64,000 nt of DNA from Reticulascus tulasneorum (GCA_001557505.1 LSAX01000001.1:4898001-4962000); one strand, 5' to 3'; positions 1-12,519 are shown, numbered from the stretch's first letter. The notes: generated by a model not told the origin, from the sequence alone. Numbers and translations are program-made.

Positions 1-1
1 C

Positions 2-801
2 AACACAGGAAGGACGGAGCACGTCCTGGCCGGTCACAGAGCTTCTGTCAGCTGTATCAGATATGGCGGTACCGGAATCATATACACTGGCAGCCATGAC
101 AAAACGATCAAAGCCTGGGATGCCGAGAAGGGGACGCTTTTACACACGCTATCGGCGCATGCCCACTGGGTAAATCACCTAGCATTGTCGACCGACTTTG
201 CACTTCGAACCGGCTTCTTCGATCATACACCAGTGCCAGATACCGAGGAAGGCAAAAGAGCCAAAGCTCTCGAACGATTTGAAAAAGCCGCAAAAGTTCA
301 AGGCAAGGTCGCCGAGCGCTTGGTTTCTGCAAGTGACGACTTCCTCATGTACATGTGGGACATTTCGCAAGGAACCAAACCCCTGTGGAAAATGGGGGGA
401 CACCAGAAGCAAGTCAACCACGTTAATTTCTCGCCGGATTCGACTCTTATTGCTAGTTCTAGCTTCGATAATCATACCAAGATCTGGAGCGCAAAGTTCG
501 TATGATCCCGCAAGGAAGTTTGCAGCAATGGCTAACATGGTCTACCAGGGACGGTCGGTTTATCAAGACGTTGATAGGTCATGTCGCTGCAGTGTATCAG
601 TGCTCGTTCTCTGCCGATTCAAGGTACTTGGCTACGGCATCGAAGGACACAACGGTCAAGATTTTCTCGATGGCAAGCTACAAGCTAGTGGCGGATCTTT
701 CTAGCCACCAGGACGAAGTCTTTGCAATTGACTGGAGTCCCGATGGAAAACTAGTCGGCAGCGGCGGCAAAGACAAAGCGGTTCGCTTGTGGCGGAACTG
801 A
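2..801 (+). CDS. rsa4: Ribosome assembly protein RSA4 (Notchless/NLE1), 3' part
   Basis: WD40 protein that docks on pre-60S ribosomes and is a substrate of the AAA ATPase Rea1/Midasin during nuclear 60S maturation (family knowledge). The gene enters from the left edge, so the N-terminal NLE domain and first repeats are missing. Exon 2-495 joins 549-801 across a 53-base GT-AG intron (496-548); without splicing a TGA follows at once. About five WD repeats are visible, with typical GH...WD/IW ends such as GSHDKTIKAWD, SASDDFLMYMWD and SGGKDKAVRLWRN at the C-terminus. The charged insertion between the second and third visible repeats (EEGKRAKALERFEKAAK) and the SSSFDNHTKIW motif are what separate RSA4 from other WD40 proteins. 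The terminal RLWRN-stop is the normal family end. Confidence 0.93.
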
Positions 802-3729
802 TAGTTGGTAGACAAATATACCCCCAGTGGCCTGTCCATCTGGCTACCTTTGGCTCTCCCACCATCTTCTCCACTGCGATCGGCTGGTCGCCTCTGCCAA
901 ACTACGGGACCCCTGTGACTATCGTGCCTAATCAAGAGTATATGTGCTATCACTGGAACAATAAACCCTGCTGGTGGGCATTGCGGCAGAGCAGATCACC
1001 ACCAAGAGGCCGATGAATGCGCGCTTCAAGTGGAATTGAACCATTTTGGGGCTTCGCAGTGCAACTTTAGTGGCTTCATCCCCCCCTTCTACGGTATTGG
1101 AAGGCGAGGCATTGACTGCACTGTTCCTTGAAGATTCCTTTGCTGGTGTGCTGTAAAGGAAGCCCATGCCAAACTGTCCAGAACGTGCGTTACGTGTGCA
1201 AGACAAGCCAGGACTGTGGACACTACGGGATCGGGCCGTCCCTGGACTGGAATACCAGGCACGATGGGGACCGAGGCATCCGAGTAAGAAAGTTCCCTAC
1301 ATACCATGTACAAACCTTTGATTCGATGTTTATCTGGACCACGGATAGAATAGGGCTATTGTCTAGATCTCCCGCTGGGTTCCCGTAAGCGGATAGACGG
1401 AATGCTCGACATTCGATAGCGTTGTCGAGTGGGACCAGACGCCTGTTCCGGATACCGAAAGACTAGGGAGTTCTGTCATTTCTGACAAGTTCTAGCAATC
1501 ATGGACCGTTTGCATTGCACATGCAACTCGAGTCGGGCCTCAAAAGCCGTGGTGCTGCGCATTTGGATGGGGGTTGCAATGATTTCTTCATTTAGCCTGT
1601 GAACGACGCCATGTCTGAGCCCACCGCACCATCGGGACTTCTCGGGTCCAGTCCCTGTCAACGGGCTGGCAGTGCTAGGCGCGAGAAGAGCTTGAGATGG
1701 CGGGAAGTAAATTTTTTCTGTCTAAACAACCGTCTCTGGAGGTCCCTAGGAGGTAGTCAAAAGTGGGGAAACCTCGTTGGAGCCTCTTGAGCCTCGACAT
1801 TGACCACGAGCTTCGTGTGGGAATTTTGACTGGGCCATACTAACGTGGTCGTTTTGATGCCCTGCGACCCTCTTTGTCGGGTTTTGGAGACGTCTCAGAC
1901 GACTCTTTTAAAGACCATTGTGTGAGCCACGTCTATATCCTTTCGGTGCGCTGGCTCAGCTGTGTTGAGCCCAATCTCGAATATTGTAGCTAAACTGGCA
2001 AAGCAGGTCCTATTGGGGACTACCGAGCGAACTATCCGCAGACTGGCGGTTGGCCGGCGTCGTAGTATTGAAGACCTGCATCATGCTGGCAAGCCGGGCA
2101 TCCATGTTCGTTAAGAGATCGTCATTCATCAGAATGTGGCTTAAAGCCCCCAAGGAGCGGCACAAAGAGAGGGGGGGGGGGCATGCATCATGATGCGATC
2201 TATGGCGACAAGCCATTTCCAAAGGACTGGCTGGCGATGCATCTTGAGCCAGAGTTTGCGCTGTATCTAAGTACTGTACGTACCGTAATGTGTATTTCCG
2301 TCCCCCGAGGCCTCCCTACCCCTCCTCCCCAAATGCCCAGAGCATGTTTGCGCGTCCATTCGCCAACGTGCGAGCACCTTTTCTCTCGTCAGCCCCTTCG
2401 GCCGGATTGATGGAAGTCTAAAGCGACAGAGGCACCCCGTTCTGGGACGCCTGCATGGAGGAAGGAGAACTGGTAAGTGCGAGAGGGAGGGGATACCTGG
2501 CGAGATACACCGAGCGAGATCCATTGAGTGCCCTGCTGAAAGTATGCCAGATGAAAAGATGGAACCCGAATAAAAATCATCAAGCCATCTGCAATTCCCC
2601 GCGGTTCGCGCTTGGGAGGAGGGAAGCTGGGCCGAATTGGCCGATTTGGGCCTGCGAACTGATTGGCGGGCTCATCAGGAAGAGGACAAAAACGTGGGAC
2701 AAACAGGACAGGACCCAAATCTGCATGGACCAGGGGTTTGGGCTGTACGCCAGAGTGGTAGAATCTTCTGTCGGCTCTGAAGCTTGCAGGTTCTACTCGA
2801 CCTATGGGTTTCCATGATGTCCCGGTAAATATTCATTGCTGGGACCTTTGCAACCATTGGATGTTCGTAAAGTTCGTGGGTCACGTACTCAAATGGTCAG
2901 TCGAAGGGATGGCGGTGCCCCTCTGTGATGTGTCACAATTTCACAAATGAGGACAATGCCGACGCAATATGAAAACAGGCAGGCAGACAGACAGACGGAC
3001 AATGGAAGGATGGTTCACAGCCCCTCGAGAGGATAAGGGAGGTGATGAAGGAGTGCCGGTGTCTGGAAAGCAGAGCGCGCGCCCACAAAGAGGCTTGGCC
3101 TTCTAGCTATCGTGCACTCTATATCGAGGCGGCGGCATGATGCGTGTGCGAATGTGCTGCAGGTGTGAGATGCGTTATGCGCCAGAGCAACAGCAGTTCT
3201 TGACAGATGTGCTGTTCGTCGTGTCCACCTTTCTTGTAGCCCTCTGAAGAGCACATCTCTCGGGTGACTCTCGGCAAGACGACAAGGACTCCTGATGACC
3301 CGAGTGAATACGTAGTATATTCAGGGCGTGCAATGAATGTGAGGAGAGAAGGATATGAGGTCATCATGGGCAAGCGGACGTAATAGAAACAATGCCATAC
3401 GTTCGTTTGCGGGTCGGGAACTTTCGGTCAGAGTGTGACAAGACACTACAATCCACGAAGGTTATAGTGGAAGACTACGCCTGTCAGATGAACCTCAGGT
3501 ACGAAGTACAGACCTTGACATTCGTTACAGCGAGTGACATGGTGGATTGTTGAGGGGCTCGAAGGAAAAGATGGAGAAGGGATCGTCGATCCTGATGCTC
3601 TTTTTTTAATTCTCTGGCAATGCATCCCTGCTGCGCATCATCCCTGTCTGTTCTGTCGGCTGGTTTGGGGCCAAGGGATATGGCGGGTCTCCGATTTTTT
3701 TTTTACAAGCAACTTTCTGCCAGGTTCAG

Positions 3730-3749
3730 CCCCCCCCCCCCCCCCCCCC
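3730..3749 (+). repeat. 20-base poly-C tract
   Basis: An uninterrupted run of 20 C, about 25 bases after a 10-T run. It lies about 1.35 kb upstream of the trehalose-complex gene. It may be a slippage-prone or i-motif/G4-forming site. The exact length is uncertain in any assembly. Confidence 0.8.
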
Positions 3750-3879
3750 AGCTTTTTTGACCAAGAAAACTGCCATGGAGCAAAGCAGTCCGTAAGGAGG
3801 TAAGGGTCGTTCTGAGGCACCTTGGAAGTCAATTTCCTCCCCGGGCGGGCTCGCAGCAGCAAGTAATAATTAAAGTGCC

Positions 3880-3912
3880 TTAGGTACCTAGATACATAGG
3901 TACGTAAGGTAG
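3880..3912. promoter_or_regulatory. Cluster of TAGGTACCTA-like palindromic motifs
   Basis: Within about 33 bases the sequence reads TTAGGTACCTA, ATAGGTACGTAAGGTAG. The same TAGGTA/TACCTA words recur near 4090-4112 and, upstream of the PREG-type cyclin gene, near 59015-59040, 59175-59190 and 59385-59430. The repeated placement far upstream of two housekeeping genes suggests a promoter-associated element. The function is inferred only from position and repetition. Confidence 0.3.
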
Positions 3913-5106
3913 CTGTAAAAATGGCTCTTCCACTTCCATCTTCCCCCGTAAGTACCTAACGTAGAATACAAGTTACCCACCAGTCCAGAGCGAGCACATT
4001 TCATCCTCTCATTACAGATTATTTACCTCCGTACATACGTTTAGAACAATAGAGATTGGGAAACAGGAGCACATACCCCTTCTTCTCCTACCTTAGTTGG
4101 TAGGTATCATTCTTACCCCCCTCTCCCTTTGAGACCGATAAAGTCCCCATGTGTTCCCGCCCGCCCGCCTGGTCCTCGATCTTCAACTGCTCTCCCGTTT
4201 CCTCTTCTCTACCTTATTCCTAACGACCAGGAGCACCAAACAAAACTTGCCAACTCCTCTGCTCCACCCTCTGAACCCTCCATCCCTCATTATCTGCCAT
4301 GTACCTATCCACTCCAAGATAACCTAGAATTCCCACACCCTCCGAGCCTTACCGGACCAAACCCTCCTTCGCCAGCCCACCCGGAACCTCTTTCTCCAAG
4401 TCGATGCGACTTTGTTACCCGCCGGCCGTACATGCAAACTTCACCTGCAAGTCATAATAAACAGAACACATACGTCGTTTCAGCCAGTGGTTCAGAAGGC
4501 CGATAATAGCGCACAGTGCTATGAAAACGGGACCCGGCGAAGAAGTCTTTATTGTCCTTCCCTTGTGCTAGCCTGAATAGCTTAGCTCCAACGCCGCTGC
4601 TACGTACGGTCGTTGGCAAATTACGTCAGTGACCTTGCTTCTCCTTTTTTTGTGTTGCTGCTTCAAATCCCCCACAGCTCCACCTGTGGGACGGGGTCTG
4701 GGCCGGCTTTGAAAGGCGGACAATCTTTCAAACCTGCCCTGCTACCTCTGCTGGGGAAAACTCCAGGATTTTTATTCTCTCTGGAAGCACACATTGACGG
4801 GGACGTTCAGCTGATCAACCTGTGCAGCCGTGACACGCATCCATCCATCTCACTCCCACTCTCAAGCTTCAGCCACGCCGCCTTACGCAGCCAGCTAGGG
4901 CTGTCGATCTCCCCGACTTTGTTTCAACTCGATTCGATCCCAAACTATCCTTCTAGTTTCACACATGTCTAGCCCCTGTGGCTGCTAGAATTCCATCCCA
5001 TCATCATCACCGCCGCCCCCTTCAAATTCTCCACCACCTCGACATACTTCATCAATCAACACCACCACCTGGCTTTGGCGTAGATATCCCGCAACAGTCG
5101 CCCAAG

Positions 5107-8100
5107 ATGACCGTCTTCATTGCATCTCTGTAAGTCATAGCCTATCTAGCTCCTGCGCAGTTTCATACCATTGCTTTGTTCTATGGCGACGTCATCGTAC
5201 GATCATAAGCTTCAGAGTGGGGGTTTAAATCTCTCGAAGAGCTTCGGATTCTACTGTAGCTATATGGATGGTGACAACGGCGGCGCAGTCTCGGGCAGTA
5301 CGACTAACACTTCGTCTTCAGGTTCCTCCCCAAAACGGTCCACTTCACCCTCCCCGGCACTCCACCTCGCGGCGAGCAGCTCGAGCGAAAACGAACAAAG
5401 CCGACGAAGCAGCAGTCACATCCTCCTCCAGCCCGGCAGCCTAGCCTTTTCCAACCCGCCTCTGACATCACTCCTCCCGAAACCCCCACAGACGACCATG
5501 GACACGAGGATCTGTTCACGAACGAAGATGGCTTTCGCATACAATTCCCAACCGAGGAAGAGCGCCGAGGTGCCCCAACCGATAAGGGTTCTCCGAAATG
5601 GGGCGGCCGAGCAAACCAGCCTAAGAGCCGCGCGAGTTCGCCGCCGCCCGCATTCATCGCCGAGCACAGCCGAACACTAGAAAAAGCACGAGAGCTGGGG
5701 CGCCAGGGAGTCATTCAGCCACGCCCACTCGCTAGAAGCGACAGCCATGACCGAGTGTTTGCCCATGCAAATTGGAAAATCGTGAATGCTGATCAGGGCA
5801 ATGGTGGCCTGCGAAACGCTGCCGAGGCTGCTGCCCGGGATGGCAAGCTGGGAGAGTACACATGGGTGGGAACCCTCGGCATGCCGACCGATGCCATTGA
5901 AGACACCCAGCAGAAGCAGGATATTGAAGACAGACTGGCGACAGAGTATGACATGTTGACAGTCTTCTGCTCCGACAAAGACTTCGATGGCCACTACTCC
6001 CACTTCTGCAAGCAGATTCTGTGGCCAGTTTTCCACTACCAAATTCCCGACAACCCAAAGAGCAAGGCTTTCGAGGATCACTCTTGGAAGTACTACGTCA
6101 ATGTCAACCAAGCCTTCGCCGACAAGATCATCAAGAACTGGAAGAGAGGAGACGTCATTTGGGTCCACGATTACCATCTGCTTCTTGTCCCTGGTATGGT
6201 CCGGAAAAAGTTGCCGGATGCCAAGATCGGCTTCTTCCTCCACGTCGCCTTCCCGTCCTCCGAGGTGTTTAGATGCCTGGCGGTCCGGAAACAGCTCCTG
6301 GAAGGAATGCTAGGTGCTAACCTCATCGGCTTCCAGATCCACGAATACACCCGGCACTTCCTGCAGACTTGCAGTCGGCTACTAAGCGCCGAAGCCACGA
6401 CCGACGGGCTTCAACTCGAAGATCGATTTGTTGATGTCGTCAACCTGCCAATTGGCATTGACCCGGTTAGCCTGAGCAAGCACCGAGCAAACGATGATGT
6501 GCAAAAATGGATAGACATCATGAAGGAGCGATATGCTGGCAAGAAGCTCATCGTCGCCCGTGACAAGCTTGACCATGTCCGTGGTGTCCGCCAAAAGCTC
6601 CTATCGTACGAGCTGTTCCTCAACAAGAATCCCGAGTGGAGAGACAACATTGTTCTTATTCAAGTCGCACTCTCCAGTAGCGAGAAGAGCGAGTTGGATG
6701 CGACAGTATCCGATATTGTCACTCGCGTCAACTCATCTTGGGCCAACCTTGCTTATCAGCCAGTTGTGTACCTCAAGCAAGATATCGACTACGCCCAGTA
6801 TCTTGCTCTGCTCACAATCGCCGATGCGCTCATGATCACGAGCCAGCGTGAGGGCATGAATCTGACCTCTCACGAGTTCCTGTTTTGCCAAGACGGCAAG
6901 TTTTTCACGGATAAGAAACACGGGTCTCTAATCTTGTCCGAGTTCACCGGAACCGCCTCCCTGTTTGGTGGCAATGAATTGGCCGTCAATCCATGGGACT
7001 ATCGGGCCTGTGCCGATGCAATCAAGAGGGCGCTGGAGATGGGTGAGACTGAGAAGGCAAGCCGGTGGACGAAGCTCTACGAGGCTGTCATGCACCACAC
7101 TGGTTCCCATTGGTTCAGCGAGTTCCTCTCCCGCCTCGATCGAACATACGAGGAGCAACACCGACGCGATCAGACATCTGTTCCACGCTTGTCCATCAAC
7201 ATCCTCACTCAACAGTACCGACGATCAGAGCGGAGATTGTTCATTCTTGATTATGAGGGCACACTGGTTAGCTGGGGCCCTATGAACCAGATTATCTCGG
7301 TCAGCCCACAGGTAAGCCGCCGCTGCTCTTCTTCTCTCAGGTAACGTGCTGACTTTTAACAGCGAACTCTCGATGTTCTGAATGACCTACTGTTGGATGA
7401 GCGCAACACGATCTACATCATGTCCGGCCGTCGTCCAGAGGAACTGGACAGACTTTTCCGTCGTCTTCCGAATCTTGGCCTGATTGCTGAGAACGGATGC
7501 TTCCTGAAGGACTGCGGCAGCAATGACTGGACCGAGATGGCGGATGCCAACCAGATCTCCAGTTGGAAAGAGTCGGTCAAATCGATCATGACGTACTATC
7601 TGGAACGGACGCCAGGTGCCGAGATCGAGGAGCGACGATGCAGTCTGATCTTCCACTACAAGAGCGCCGAGGATTATGAATCTGCCGCTCGTCAGGCTTC
7701 TGACTGCGCCAGTCATATTAACGACGCGTGCGAAGAGCAGCGAGTGCACGCCATCCCCATGGACGGGTCCATCGTTGTCGAGCCCATTGATTGGACAAAG
7801 AGCACGGCAGCGGAGAAGATCTTTGATGACCTCCGAGCTCACATGGGTCCTGACGATCACCACAAGGGACCTGTCGATTTCCTGATGGTCGTCGGCGACG
7901 GGCGTGACGATGAGAAGGTGTACAAGTGGGCGAACAGCCTAGGCGACGAGGGCGTCGTGAAGGAGGTGGTGACGGTCAGTGTGGGCAGTCGAAACACGGA
8001 GGCTGGGGCGACCTTGACCCAGGGTGTCAGCGGTAAGTTCTCGTGAGTATGAGTGACAGGGGAGGGATGCTAATGTCCCACAGGAGTACTGCTTGCCCTT

Positions 8101-8121
8101 CAGAGGCTCGCCAGCGTCTAG
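5107..8121 (+). CDS. tps3: Trehalose-6-phosphate synthase complex regulatory subunit (TSL1/TPS3 type)
   Basis: Four exons (5107-5129, 5322-7311, 7363-8032, 8084-8121) give 906 residues. The N-terminus MTVFIASLFLPKTVHFT matches the VASLFLP signature that yeast Tsl1/Tps3 carry and Tps1/Tps2 lack. A GT20 (trehalose-6-P synthase) domain spans roughly residues 140-620, with the HDYHLLLVP and REGMN motifs kept. The sugar-phosphate loop reads RDKLDHVRG, with Arg where active synthases have Lys. A HAD-type phosphatase domain follows, but its first motif is DYEGT (residues 651-655), not DxDxT: the second catalytic Asp is Glu. Both domains therefore look structural, as expected of the scaffold/regulatory subunit of the cytosolic trehalose complex. 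The start is fixed by the conserved N-terminus; the 192-base first intron has a clear GACTAAC branch site. Confidence 0.9.
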
Positions 8122-10105
8122 CGGGCCCACACTTTACGAGGCCTCCAGAGATGCTCCACTTGTCCATCATGGCTTCGGATTACCCAATCCAGACAAGATT
8201 CGAAAACCCTCGGTCGTTTGACCCGGCTACAACACCGGGCATTTTGATACTACTGTCGTTTAGCATGCAATGGGAAAGGCGACGGAAGGGACAGCACGGG
8301 CGTAGGAAATTAAGGGATTTTCTTTCTTTGGTTGCGCGTGAGGCGACGATCCAATCCAGCAAACATTTGAAGAAGGAAAAAGGCGAAGCTTGGGCAGTGA
8401 CGAGGTTTGTGCGCGCGTGAGCATACGCGATGGATTTTCTTACAGCTTTTTCTACTCTCACGAGTAACTCGTTGCGAGGTGAAACATGTGATATTACGAG
8501 TACCGCATCCAGTATTTTCCTTATACTTGTTTTGCTGTGATACTAGCGAAACATCTGTGTAGGATGAAGAGGGACAGGTTTGACAGAAACAAGAAATCAT
8601 AGGGGAGGTGCCCTTGCGGCTATTGCTTTGTTTAGATCTGCTAGCCATATCACATCTCACGAATAACATGGCGTATCATACATAGCATTGCTCGTCCAGC
8701 AGGATTTGAACTTTGGGTAAAGTGAAGTCAAGCTTGATGTCACGGATGAGTGGTGTAAGTGAGTATTTGGGGGGAGTGGGCGACCCGGGGGTTCCCCAAG
8801 GGGGTATGAGGGAATTTTCCAGCGGTACGGATCCCGCATTCATTGGGGTGAAAATAAACGTTAGATCGCTGCGGGTACGGGTGCTTGCTTGTCATAGAGT
8901 GAGGCTGTGTAGACGTCGCATCTTCTGCCGACTCGCTAGAACCTTGCGCAGGGAAAGTGTCAAAAGCGGGTACGACAACGGCCCGATGAGGGTAGATGAT
9001 GGAATTAGAATCCCGGGCATCCGGAGCTGGTGATGCATGCATGCATGGCACTGGCGTTGGTTGTGGCCCGCTATTAACTACCTCCAAACGGCCCTCCACC
9101 TTTCCCAATGACTGATACCCAATGACTGATACCTCCAATACCGACTCTCTCTCAATCGATATTGTACGATAAGCAGCTTTCGTGCTTGAGTTTGGTCGTG
9201 ACTTTGTTGGACAGTCTTCGACGCTTAGTGGCAGCTTTCGGGTTAGAGAGTCTGAGGTGAGCATTAATAATACGGGTCAGCCACGTCGATGCGGGCTAGG
9301 CGGTCAGTATACTGGCAGATAGACTTTGCCACTGCTGCTCACGAGTTGCCTCACCTACCCAGGGGTAGAATCTATTATAGCTTTCAGATATGCAGGATAT
9401 TTGTATTAGCCTTAGGGTAGATCCAACTTTGTCGATTTTCATAGAGGTGTGTTGGTGATGATGGATTCTTACTTCATCTCAAAGCCCTCGTTCGGGTCTG
9501 TATGGAGAACGAGGAGTCAAGTGCATTGAGTCGCATCTTGGGCGATCGAAAGCTTAATCATACAAACGCCTTCTGTCAAAATAATCCAAGACCAAGCCAT
9601 GTAAAGTCATCCCTGAACGCAACGCTGCAACTAATGAGAAATGAGACAGCACTGGCAGGCACTAAGCATTGATTTGCTGTCGTTGGCCCGTGTTGTAAGC
9701 TGCCCCATACCCCAACCCATGGCAGATGGGCGAGCTGCAAGTCCTAGCTCAGAGCGACACTTACAACAGCATTCAGCCAGGTGCATAGAAGATGGTGAAT
9801 AACTTCGACTCTGCATCAACACAGTTTAGTGTGTCTGTACTTACAACTCAACACTCGACGTGGCACAAAATAATGTCGGTCAGTCTATAATGTCTATTGT
9901 ATCTGGATGCAACGCTATGGTAATAAGAAGCCCTGTTGAATAGCAGGAGAGCTTATCGGCAAATTTACATCATACACTGCTTGAAGACTTGAGCAGCTTC
10001 GTCCTAATTCTTGAGACTCTGCAGTCCGCCAGGATGACCACTGAGAACTGGCCATCTCATCCGTCCCATGAAAGTCAGCACACCTGTTGCCACGCGCATA
10101 GGCGT
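8122..10105. other. Intergenic region
   Basis: Nearly 2 kb between two convergently oriented genes with no convincing coding frame. Small features only: a 14-base direct tandem duplication (9104-9131, unit CCCAATGACTGATA) and a short GCAT run near 9032. Nothing else seen. Confidence 0.55.
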
Positions 10106-10675
10106 CTACCAGTTGGCCTACGCAGATAGTCAGTGTTGTCCTGGTATGTTATTGCACTCGGATTAATCCTCACCAAGCAGTAGTATCGGCTCTTGCCCCA
10201 GTTGATATTCAGGAACTGCCACAGATAATGTCCGTTGTCCTTGCGGCACGTAAAGGTCTTGAAGCCGTTCCAGCCGCCACTAGAAGAGGTCAATAATAAG
10301 TCCTTTGCGATGGAATGGGAAACCTACCCAGCCACCTCTCCAGTCTGGAGGGTATGGGCGCTGCCACTTAGATCTCCTACAAACCGGACACCGTCACTGA
10401 AGGTGCAGTCAAAATGTTGCTCCCACGCACGGTTTTTGGTGAAGCATTTTTCTGCAAGCGCCGGTTCATAATTCGAGTTGGAATCATCTGGGTAATACTA
10501 AGTGGAGAGAATGTCAGTTCGTTATAGCGCCTGGTATGACGCTGAACCGACTTACGGCCATGACGGTATAAGTTGCACCGCCGCCATCTCCGCTCGCGTA
10601 TGCGTCCACAAAGTGAATCGACTCGATTGCCGCCACCATCGGGGCAAGAATCAAAGCTAAGCTGATCAACTTCAT
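10106..10675 (-). CDS. Small secreted cysteine-containing protein (135 aa)
   Basis: Four exons on the minus strand (10675-10556, 10497-10328, 10279-10174, 10117-10106) join in frame through GT-AG introns of 58, 48 and 56 bases. The product starts MKLISLALILAPMVAA, a clean signal peptide, so export is likely. The mature part is about 118 residues, rich in Gly, Tyr, Trp and Asp, with four cysteines (about 58, 71, 109, 132) that could form two disulfides. The last exon is only four codons (A-N-W-stop). If that intron is retained the frame continues about 30 residues and ends near 10075, so the C-terminus is uncertain. I do not recognise the family. Size, signal peptide, Cys content and an isolated gene-poor setting fit a candidate effector or other secreted small protein (inference). 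Confidence 0.6.
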
Positions 10676-11957
10676 CTTGGAGTTTGGGTAGGTCGGTTGG
10701 GCTGTTGCGTAGTTTGTAGGTTGCTGAATGTGATACGATTCTCCGGCATCAACCCCAGGACGAGGAGACCGAGTCTTTTAAATAGTAAAGTAACATGAGA
10801 ACCGCCACATGCTACATCGTGATCAACTATTACATGTCACATTTGAATTGACCTGGACTGCAAATACTTGCGCCAATGGGCTCGTCATGCTACTTCTAAG
10901 CGCTAATCAGGTTCCGTTTCTTTCTGGGGCCTTTTTTATCAAATAACCCAAGCGCGTTGAAGGAAGCGCCGATGGTAGCTCGGTAATGTGTTCGGTCGTT
11001 ACTATTCTCGACCTCGTCTACAGAACTGTAGCTTTAAGAGTGGACAGTAAGCCAAATAGCGCTTACAAATAAGCTGTTTAGCTCAACGGCTCCACATCTG
11101 GTACAACGAACTTGCCTATTTAAGTTCTCGAGAAATTATGACTGCTGGGTGCTTAATTGTCCAAGTCGGTGTCTGAGACAAGCTTACTTTGAGATGCTTT
11201 GAGGTATTCTCAGGCGTTAGAAGTAGGGCATGTTACCTTAATCCCTACTTCGTTGCGGGTTAGTATGTTAGCACCTATATTTCGTAGAAACTAGAAAGAT
11301 TAGTGATGTTTACTAACATGTAAGTTATCCCGATTGCTAGGTTTACTCGCAGCGCTTGTGGGGCTGACTTTGTTCTCTGGCTAGCGCACACAGGCCACCC
11401 TAGCTAGCAGCTATTTAGGGGCGTATAGCGCCCATCTCAACACTTGATACAAGTCAAACGCCATTCAAACTGTCGTCACTATGTAGTGAGCTGCTGATGG
11501 TTCTGCTCGTGAGTATCAAGATGTTGTTGAAGCTTTTTTTTTCCCAGGTGTCGTTTCAGACGTTGTTGAAGCTGTTGTTTCAATTGTTTAAGCCTTTGGA
11601 GAGCCTGAATAGTCTCAGGAAAGAGTGTGGAGGCTTCACGGGAATCAGTGGGAGGCGCACATAAGAAGTGTATAGATTTGGTATGTGAGGGAAGGCTATC
11701 TACTAAAGGATACCCCGGAGAGCCTAGACTAAATTAATAGATATAGACTAACCCTACTATACACTATCATGGCTAGGTTAGCTATTGAGCCTATAATGTA
11801 ACCGTACCGGTATGTATCTTATGTAATATCAAACTGGGGAGCTAGAAGTTATCTAGCTGAAGTGAATGGAAACTGTCTATTATCAATGGCACTTGATGAA
11901 CAGACCACCTGTTAATCCTCAGATATCCTATCAGGCATCTAGCCATCATCAATATGG
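10676..11957. other. Intergenic region
   Basis: About 1.3 kb between the 5' end of one small secreted protein gene and the 3' end of another, both on the minus strand. It has frequent stops in all frames and is AT-richer than its surroundings. No coding or RNA feature seen. Confidence 0.5.
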
Positions 11958-12519
11958 CTATGCCCAACAACCGATGAAGTCACAGTGTTCAAACCAAAAA
12001 CCGCCCCAGTGATCCTTTACATTCCATTCCCAGGTCCACGGGTTAGAGTAAGTATTTGAAGTCCTGCAATGACACCACCACCCTGTTTAAATATAAGCAA
12101 ATGAATGATTTCATAAAAAATGGGGTTAAGGGGTAGATCGGAGCTTACCGTGGGCATCAACTGAACCAACGGTATCGTACGGAACACCCCTTTCGCCACC
12201 GTTCTCCATGTCCAGAGACTGACATGGGCCTGACCAGTTCCTAATTAAATATACATAGTTAGCCCTACGTGTAAGTAGAGCAAAGTATAGAAAGGAAAAC
12301 ATACACTCCTCCACAGACCCATACATTAGGTCCACGGCTTTGCAGAGCACCATCGCGCTTCGGGGTGAGGTTCAGCTCGGCCGAGGCCCAGGCCCAATAT
12401 TCGGCGTCGCTGGCGAAGGTCACGTTTCCAAGGACTCCCGAAGTTTCTGGGGCAGGCGATGGAGCCGCAAGTGTAGTGCCAATAGCCACGTAGGCGGCGA
12501 CGATGGTTTGAAACTTCAT
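11958..12519 (-). CDS. Small secreted Trp/Cys-rich protein (143 aa)
   Basis: Three minus-strand exons (12519-12305, 12240-12149, 12082-11958) join in frame to a natural TAG. The start MKFQTIVAAYVAIGTTLAA is a signal peptide; a Lys-Arg pair at 54-55 could be a Kex2 site. The segment after it, VWVCGGVNWSGPC, resembles the opening strand of cysteine-bearing beta/gamma-crystallin-like secreted fungal proteins (tentative). The last exon encodes a striking tail: 8 Trp and 4 Cys in the final 41 residues, ending CDFIGCWA. The reading frame of this last exon rests on the intron boundaries at 12148/12083; a different acceptor would change the tail. Six cysteines in all (69, 78, 106, 108, 136, 141). Secretion is well supported; function unknown. 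Confidence 0.6.

Larger units (their letters stand above)
802..5106. other. Long intergenic / leader region upstream of the trehalose gene
   Basis: About 4.3 kb with no open frame that looks like a protein. It holds an 11-G run near 2171, a 10-T run near 3695, a 20-C run at 3730, and a cluster of TAGGTACCTA-like motifs near 3880-3912. The last kilobase (about 4080-5100) is strongly CT-rich on the plus strand, as is usual for promoters and 5' leaders of highly expressed ascomycete genes. The short ORFs here are low-complexity Pro/Ser readings of that CT-rich DNA. Confidence 0.6.

Noticed and set aside
4129..4972. Pro/Ser-rich plus-strand frames upstream of the trehalose gene
   Set aside because: They are the reading of CT-rich leader DNA and have no protein-like features.
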